8,072 nt of DNA from Pseudomonadota bacterium (GTDB lineage Bacteria > Pseudomonadota > Gammaproteobacteria > Pseudomonadales > Halieaceae). Numbering within the stretch: the stretch's first letter is position 1; each line of letters opens with the position of its first letter. Under the pieces are notes generated by a model, which saw only the letters and a list, made by a program, of their open reading frames with translations, did no database searches and was not told the origin of the DNA. Below are positions 5,019-8,072 of the stretch, piece by piece. Both the position numbers and the translations under genes were made by a program. Where the stretch lies: assembly GCA_030591305.1 (NCBI GenBank), contig JAUVBI010000142.1, positions 1 through 8,072 of the forward strand, written 5' to 3'.

Positions 5019-6789
5019 TAGTTTCTTCCGGGGAATCCGATTCCCGAAACTGTAATTTGGCCAGGCGTGCGTAGAGAGCGCTACTAGTCAACAGACTTTG
5101 GTGCGTGCCCGTTGCCACTACCTTGCCACTGTCCATCACGGCAATTTTATCCGCGTTAAGAATCGTGGACAGCCTGTGGGCGATAATGACGGTGGTGCGT
5201 TCGTGCATTAACTCCTGCAGTGCAGCCTGTACCTGATGTTCACTTTCTGTGTCCAGGGCGCTGGTTGCTTCATCCAGTAGCAATATTCTAGGGTTGCTCA
5301 GTATCGCTCGGGCCAGTGCGATGCGCTGACGCTGGCCCCCGGACAATCGCACGCCCTGTTCCCCCAGGTGACTGCCGTAGCCCCCGGGAAGCTGTTCAAT
5401 AAAGTCGTGGGCATGGGCAGCCCTGGCGGCGGCGAATATTTCCTCATCGGAGGCACCGGGTTTGCCATAGGCGATGTTGTAACGGACATCTGCGGTAAAT
5501 AAGGCTGGCTGCTGTGGTACCAGGGCCATGTGTTTGCGTAGTTGTGCAAGACCCAGGGAGCGAAGGTCTTTCCCGTCCAATGAGATTGAACCCTGTTGGG
5601 GGTCGTAAAAGCGCTGTAATAATTCGAATACAGTGGACTTGCCAGCCCCGGAAGGCCCCACTAATGCAAGGCTTTTACCTGGCGCTATATGCAGTGAAAA
5701 ATCTGCCAGGGCTGCATAATCCGGTCTGGTGGGATAAAAAAATGTGATGTTGTGAAAGTGAATCTCGGGTTGTGTGATGGTCTCATCCAGTGTGCTCTCA
5801 CCGGTATCCTCTATTAGACTTTTTGTGTTTAGCAGGTCCAGTAAGCGCTCCGCTGCTCCCGCAGCCCGCTGTAGTTCGCCCCATACTTCTGAAAAGGTGG
5901 CCACGCCGCTGCCCACCATAATGGCATAAAAGACGAAGGCACCCAGCTCTCCCCCGGTCATGCGCCCGGCAATAACACTTTGGCCTCCCGACCAGAGCAT
6001 AGCGGACATACCCACAAACAACAGGAGAATAGCGCAACCAATAAGCAGTGCGCGTGTTTGTATCCGTTTTCTGGCGATGATAAAAGCACGCTCAACTTCT
6101 TTTGAGAAAGCCAGGGACTCGAAGGATTCCCGAGTGTAACTTTGCACGACCTTGATGTTTTGTATGACTTCCCCGGCGTAGGTTCCCACGCCGGCAATGC
6201 TGTCCTGGCTTTTGCTGGACAGCTTGCGTACCCGGCGCCCAAAAACCAGGATAGGCAGCATGACCAGCGGGACACCCACTGCGATGTACAGGCTGAGCTT
6301 CCAATTGGTGATAAACATCATCACCAGGGCGCCGGTGAGTGTCAGACTGCTGCGCATGGCCATGCTCATGGATGAGCCGATAATGGTTTGTAGCAAGGTC
6401 GTGTCGGTGGTCAAGCGCGACATAATCTCGCCGCTGCGGTTTGTTTCGAAGTACCCGGGGTTGAGGCGGACAATATTGTTGAATACAGCCAGTCGCAGGT
6501 CTGCGCTGACGCGCTCCCCCAGCCATGACACCATGTAAAAACGCAGAAAGGTGCCCACGGCCATGGCTGCACCCAGTGAGACCAGCAGGGCGATAGCGCT
6601 GCGCAGGTCGGCACTGTTGCCGCCAAAGCCCTGGTCGATTAACACCTGCACACCTTTGCCCATGGAGAGTGTCGCTGCGGCGGTAAATAACAGGGCAAAT
6701 CCGGCCACGGTCATGCGTAGTTTATAGGGTTTTAGGAACGCCAGGATATTCCACAGGGTTGAAAATCCCGTGGAATGCCTCTCCACCAT
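4966..6789 (-). CDS. MsbA-like half ABC exporter (permease fused to ATPase)
   Basis: Half transporter acting as an inner-membrane homodimer, probably exporting a lipid or other hydrophobic compound; the substrate cannot be read from sequence. It has 607 residues. The transmembrane domain (about 15-320) has six expected helices and the stretches FLRFYMVSWLGERVSADLR (81-99), FETNRSGEIMSRLTTDTTL (114-132) and FGRRVRKLS (183-191). These match the MsbA-related exporter group (TIGR02204, from memory). The ATPase domain has an A-loop aromatic near Tyr352, Walker A GPSGAGKST (378-386), Q-loop PQQPALF (425-431), signature LSGGQRQ (482-488), Walker B ILLLDEA (502-508) and switch His538. All catalytic elements are intact. 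A hydrophilic tail after about 580 is encoded over the hairpin and the 53-bp overlap with the hemerythrin gene. The start overlaps the mscS stop by one base; no Shine-Dalgarno is visible, suggesting coupled translation. Confidence 0.95.
   Translation of the reverse strand: MVERHSTGFSTLWNILAFLKPYKLRMTVAGFALLFTAAATLSMGKGVQVLIDQGFGGNSADLRSAIALLVSLGAAMAVGTFLRFYMVSWLGERVSADLRLAVFNNIVRLNPGYFETNRSGEIMSRLTTDTTLLQTIIGSSMSMAMRSSLTLTGALVMMFITNWKLSLYIAVGVPLVMLPILVFGRRVRKLSSKSQDSIAGVGTYAGEVIQNIKVVQSYTRESFESLAFSKEVERAFIIARKRIQTRALLIGCAILLLFVGMSAMLWSGGQSVIAGRMTGGELGAFVFYAIMVGSGVATFSEVWGELQRAAGAAERLLDLLNTKSLIEDTGESTLDETITQPEIHFHNITFFYPTRPDYAALADFSLHIAPGKSLALVGPSGAGKSTVFELLQRFYDPQQGSISLDGKDLRSLGLAQLRKHMALVPQQPALFTADVRYNIAYGKPGASDEEIFAAARAAHAHDFIEQLPGGYGSHLGEQGVRLSGGQRQRIALARAILSNPRILLLDEATSALDTESEHQVQAALQELMHERTTVIIAHRLSTILNADKIAVMDSGKVVATGTHQSLLTSSALYARLAKLQFRESDSPEETISDVSGQAVEPCPASPD
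5020..5051. repeat. Composite inverted repeat just after the hemerythrin stop codon
   Basis: An outer stem AGTTTC (5020-5025) / GAAACT (5046-5051) encloses an inner stem GGGAAT (5031-5036) / ATTCCC (5040-5045) with the three-base loop CCG. Five unpaired bases (5026-5030) sit on the left side only. It begins one base after the hemerythrin stop and lies inside the ABC C-terminal coding sequence (residues around FRESDSPEE). No T-run follows on either strand, so it is not a canonical Rho-independent terminator. It could act as an RNA 3'-end stabiliser or a pause site for the rightward transcript. Confidence 0.6.
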
Positions 6790-8072
6790 CAGCTTGTTGA
6801 GCCAGGGTTTGTCGCGGTAATACCGGTGCTCGTCATTTCTCCATCAAACTTCAGAGTTTTGCTGGGGCCGCTGAAGCTGGCACCGGCCTTTCTCACCACA
6901 TTGACGATGCCCAGGTTAAGTTGCTCAGCAACGGCGAGAAACGTCTGGTAGTCAGTAGTTGCTACACAGCTGTCCAGGCGCAGAATGGCGGTGGCATCGT
7001 CAATACGGAAAAACCGGATGCTCACCGTATCGGCAATGACATCCTCGTTGGCCAGAAACAGTATGCGTAGCTCTTCCAGGCACCTGGTGAGCTGCCCTGG
7101 TTCTGCTATTTTCAGGCGAAGCTCCTGGTAGAAGCGAATGCGGTCGCGCTCGGAAAAGTTTTCAATTTCTATGGCGGAAAAGACCGAGTTCGGGATGACC
7201 ACCAGGGTGCGGTTCAGGGTTCTTATGGTGGTAGATCTGAGGCCTATTTCTTCCACTGTTCCCACCACGCTACCAAAGCGGCAAAAATCTCCCGGGCTCA
7301 CCGGTCTGGCGGCATAAAGCGTGACAGCACCAATGAGATTTTCTAGCGTTTTCTGGGCGGCCAGTGCCACCGCCAGGCTGCCCACGCCTAAGCCAGCCAG
7401 GATGGTCGACATATTATAGCCGGCGGAGTCCGCCCAGAATAAGGCAATGAGGATGACCAGGATGACTTTAATGATGGTTGTTATTGGCTTTAATAAGGCG
7501 GCGTATTGCGCCCTGCCCGCGTACTGCAATTTACGAATCTGGTAATCCCGAATTAATGAGATCAGGCCCAGAAAAAGGACGGTGTAAGCAACGTAGTCAA
7601 CACCGCTGGACTTCATAAGAACCCGGGCCGTGAGCGACAGGCCCAGCAAGTTGACCATGGTCCTGGCGATGGCGACGAACAGGAAAAAACGCATGGGTCC
7701 TTTAAAAAAGTGTGCAATTCCCAGGGGAAAGCGATTGGGTATCAGCAGTGCAATTCGCATCAATAAAGAGCTGGCCAGCGCGGCCAGTGGCCAGGCAAGG
7801 AAGAAAAACAGAGCGGTAGCCACTATCTGCCAGTTATCCATGCCCATAAACCGGAAGTTGGGTAGTACGTCTTTAAAATAGGTGGCCACCGGGCTGTAGC
7901 CCAGTTCCTTCCACATCTGGGGAATGTGCGCTACGGTGGCATTGGATAGCTTCCAAACTTTGCCTCCGCGCCCATCGGGGACTCGCTGCAAGTATATGGG
8001 TATTTCGCCGGTGCTGATTGTGATCGACCCGACCTGGTCGCGATAGCTGGGCAGGCCATCATCCAGGTGGCC
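6789..8072 (-). CDS. Large MscS-family mechanosensitive ion channel (C-terminal part, runs off right edge)
   Basis: Inner-membrane channel that opens under membrane tension and releases solutes after osmotic downshock. There are 427 visible residues and the frame stays open to the window edge, so the start lies outside. TTG at 7991 is an internal Leu codon, since GLPSYRDQVGSI and other family-like residues are encoded upstream of it. The visible order is: the end of an N-terminal soluble region (VWKLSNATVAHIPQMW, about 39-54), membrane helices near 83-107, 128-146, 160-173 and 200-212, the pore-lining helix LAGLGVGSLAVALAAQKTLE (about 225-244), then the MscS beta domain (GDFCRFGSVVGTVEEIGLRS, TLVVIPNSVF, about 261-298). 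A cytoplasmic alpha/beta domain follows. Extra helices before the pore mark a larger MscS paralogue, not the compact E. coli MscS. It forms an operon with the downstream ABC gene (TGATG overlap). Confidence 0.93.
   Translation of the reverse strand, partial: GHLDDGLPSYRDQVGSITISTGEIPIYLQRVPDGRGGKVWKLSNATVAHIPQMWKELGYSPVATYFKDVLPNFRFMGMDNWQIVATALFFFLAWPLAALASSLLMRIALLIPNRFPLGIAHFFKGPMRFFLFVAIARTMVNLLGLSLTARVLMKSSGVDYVAYTVLFLGLISLIRDYQIRKLQYAGRAQYAALLKPITTIIKVILVILIALFWADSAGYNMSTILAGLGVGSLAVALAAQKTLENLIGAVTLYAARPVSPGDFCRFGSVVGTVEEIGLRSTTIRTLNRTLVVIPNSVFSAIEIENFSERDRIRFYQELRLKIAEPGQLTRCLEELRILFLANEDVIADTVSIRFFRIDDATAILRLDSCVATTDYQTFLAVAEQLNLGIVNVVRKAGASFSGPSKTLKFDGEMTSTGITATNPGSTS

Noticed and set aside
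5020..5070. Rho-independent terminator between the convergent genes
   Set aside because: The hairpin is real, but neither strand has the required T-run after it, so I list it as an inverted repeat only.
7630..7991. Start of the MscS gene at TTG 7991
   Set aside because: The frame stays open upstream to 8072 and encodes family-like residues, so 7991 is internal and the gene is partial.
1..8072. Mobile elements, CRISPR arrays, tRNA or rRNA genes, defence systems
   Set aside because: No regularly spaced repeats, transposase or integrase motifs, or RNA gene signatures were seen in either strand.

Overview
The window is typical chromosomal sequence from a gammaproteobacterium, probably a marine or other aquatic one. 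This rests on the gene families present, a moderate base composition (roughly 50-55 % G+C by eye), and compact operons with start/stop overlaps. It cannot be placed to genus from sequence alone. I see no transposase, integrase, phage gene, CRISPR array, tRNA or rRNA.

Layout from left to right. (1) 1-836, minus strand: the N-terminal half of an NhaC-type Na+/H+ antiporter that runs off the left edge, probably starting at a TTG codon. (2) 837-1202: a 366-bp divergent intergenic region with no convincing gene. It should hold the promoters for nhaC (leftward) and pnt (rightward), but none is strong. (3) 1203-4002, plus strand: pntAA, pntAB and pntB, the three-subunit form of proton-translocating NAD(P) transhydrogenase, with both junctions overlapping by one base. 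(4) 4095-5018, plus strand: a two-part protein with an N-terminal hemerythrin/HHE di-iron domain and an unassigned helical C-terminal half, 92 bp after pntB and possibly in its transcript. (5) 4966-6789, minus strand: an MsbA-like half ABC exporter whose 3' end overlaps the hemerythrin gene tail to tail by 53 bp. (6) 6789 to the right edge, minus strand: the C-terminal part of a large MscS-family mechanosensitive channel gene, upstream of the ABC gene and joined to it by a one-base TGATG overlap.

How the genes fit together. NhaC and PntAA/AB/B both run on the proton gradient: NhaC exchanges protons for sodium, and transhydrogenase uses proton entry to make NADPH from NADH. The MscS channel and ABC exporter form a separate envelope unit (osmotic relief plus export of lipid or another hydrophobic substrate). 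The hemerythrin protein could sense or handle O2, NO or iron beside the redox enzyme, but that is inference from position.

I do not see a clear undescribed multi-gene system. The points most worth checking are: the junction at 4966-5051, where two genes overlap tail to tail and a 32-nt composite hairpin follows the hemerythrin stop codon inside ABC coding sequence; the unassigned C-terminal half of the hemerythrin protein; and the long nhaC/pnt divergent region with its tiny upstream reading frames.
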